A stretch of 52,816 nucleotides of DNA from Oscillospiraceae bacterium (GTDB lineage: Bacteria; Bacillota; Clostridia; Oscillospirales; Acutalibacteraceae). Of this stretch, positions 52,612 through 52,816 are shown piece by piece. The stretch's first letter is position 1. Each line of letters opens with the position of its first letter. Below the pieces are notes generated by a model. It ran no database searches, was not told the DNA's origin, and saw nothing but the letters and a program-made list of their open reading frames with translations. The stretch spans positions 1-52,816 of the forward strand of contig SVPP01000017.1 in assembly GCA_015065765.1 (NCBI GenBank), read 5' to 3'. The position numbers and the translations under genes are program-made.

Positions 52612-52816
52612 TTACTTTATGTATTGAAATGGGTATTCAAAACTTAATTGATCCGAAACCATATCTTCTTTTTCCTGATCTTGTATATATTTTCGTTGTG
52701 CATATCTTTCAAATATCATTAATGTGCTTTTTTCTTTCAGATATCCCATAAACTCTGATACACATATACTTGGTGGTATTGATAGTAACATATGTATGTG
52801 GTCTGGCTTTGCATGA
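52612..52816 (-). pseudogene. tnpA: IS200/IS605 TnpA transposase remnant (cut by window edge)
   Basis: The visible 67 residues run from the HUH-containing stretch HAKPDHIHMLLSIPPSICVS through EFMGYLKEKSTLMIFERYA, then jump directly to QRKYIQDQEKEDMVSDQLSF and end at a TAA (52612-52614). In intact Y1 transposases roughly 28 residues, including the GYYV.TVG segment with the catalytic tyrosine, lie between these two parts. The frame stays open across the deletion, but the protein could not cut DNA. The 5' part lies outside the window. Flanking structured sequence (52498-52607) is the likely element end. Confidence 0.8.

Overview
The window looks like a chromosomal segment of an anaerobic, low-to-moderate GC Gram-positive bacterium of the class Clostridia, most likely an Oscillospiraceae/Ruminococcaceae-type gut or rumen commensal. 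This rests on several features: many dockerin-bearing secreted proteins with Ruminococcus-like cohesin-fold modules, a complete Rnf ferredoxin:NAD+ oxidoreductase operon, a Firmicutes-type mre/mrdA morphogenesis operon without a separate ftsZ block, a homodimeric-type glycyl-tRNA synthetase, GNNAGG-type ribosome binding sites and consensus sigma-A promoters. I see no tRNA or rRNA gene, no CRISPR array and no prophage.

Layout. 1-4531: three minus-strand secreted proteins with a shared cohesin-like module, two of them ending in dockerins (the first is cut by the window edge). 4829-5662: a lone BMP-type lipoprotein between two strong terminators. 5844-16829 (minus): one long co-directional block running lipoprotein-mreB-mreC-mreD-mrdA-ftsY-rdgB-yhbY-nadD-yqeK-rsfS-leuS, coupling cell shape, protein targeting, ribosome assembly, NAD synthesis and tRNA charging. 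17074-21219 (plus): glnA, a PQQ-type beta-propeller protein and hemW. 21310-24111 (minus): DUF2975 membrane protein, YozG-like HTH regulator, small membrane protein and a DUF4153-like polytopic protein, from a perfect consensus promoter. 24282-27096 (plus): an unrecognised 849-residue protein and a DUF1294 protein, from a promoter whose spacer is a perfect 20-bp palindrome. 27147-31382 (minus): glpK, an Ldh2-type malate/lactate dehydrogenase, a frameshifted malic enzyme and a small unknown. 31529-33234 (minus): a GNAT acetyltransferase and a Gfo/Idh/MocA protein. 33349-36736 (minus): two paralogous Thr/Glu-linker lipoproteins and a dockerin-SpoIID protein whose SpoIID motifs are in permuted order. 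36839-44453 (minus): apbE-NusG_II-Gx transporter-rnfCDGEAB-HAD phosphatase, i.e. the Rnf complex together with its flavin-attachment enzyme. 44614-48850 (minus): a three-gene operon of a neutral-ceramidase-like secreted hydrolase, a cohesin-like/dockerin protein and a membrane-anchored cohesin-like protein. 48947-52482: a D,D-carboxypeptidase (minus), then a metallophosphoesterase and glyS (plus). 52498-52816: the end of a decayed IS200/IS605-type element.

The most interesting parts are: the self-contained surface operon at 44614-48850 together with the related modules at 1-4531; the permuted SpoIID protein; the near-identical promoter/start region that precedes both the SpoIID gene and its neighbouring lipoprotein gene, leaving a 13-codon leader ORF overlapping the lipoprotein start; the 20-bp operator-like palindrome at 24230-24249; and the single-base frameshift in the malic enzyme. 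All functional statements come from motifs read by eye; no database search was possible.
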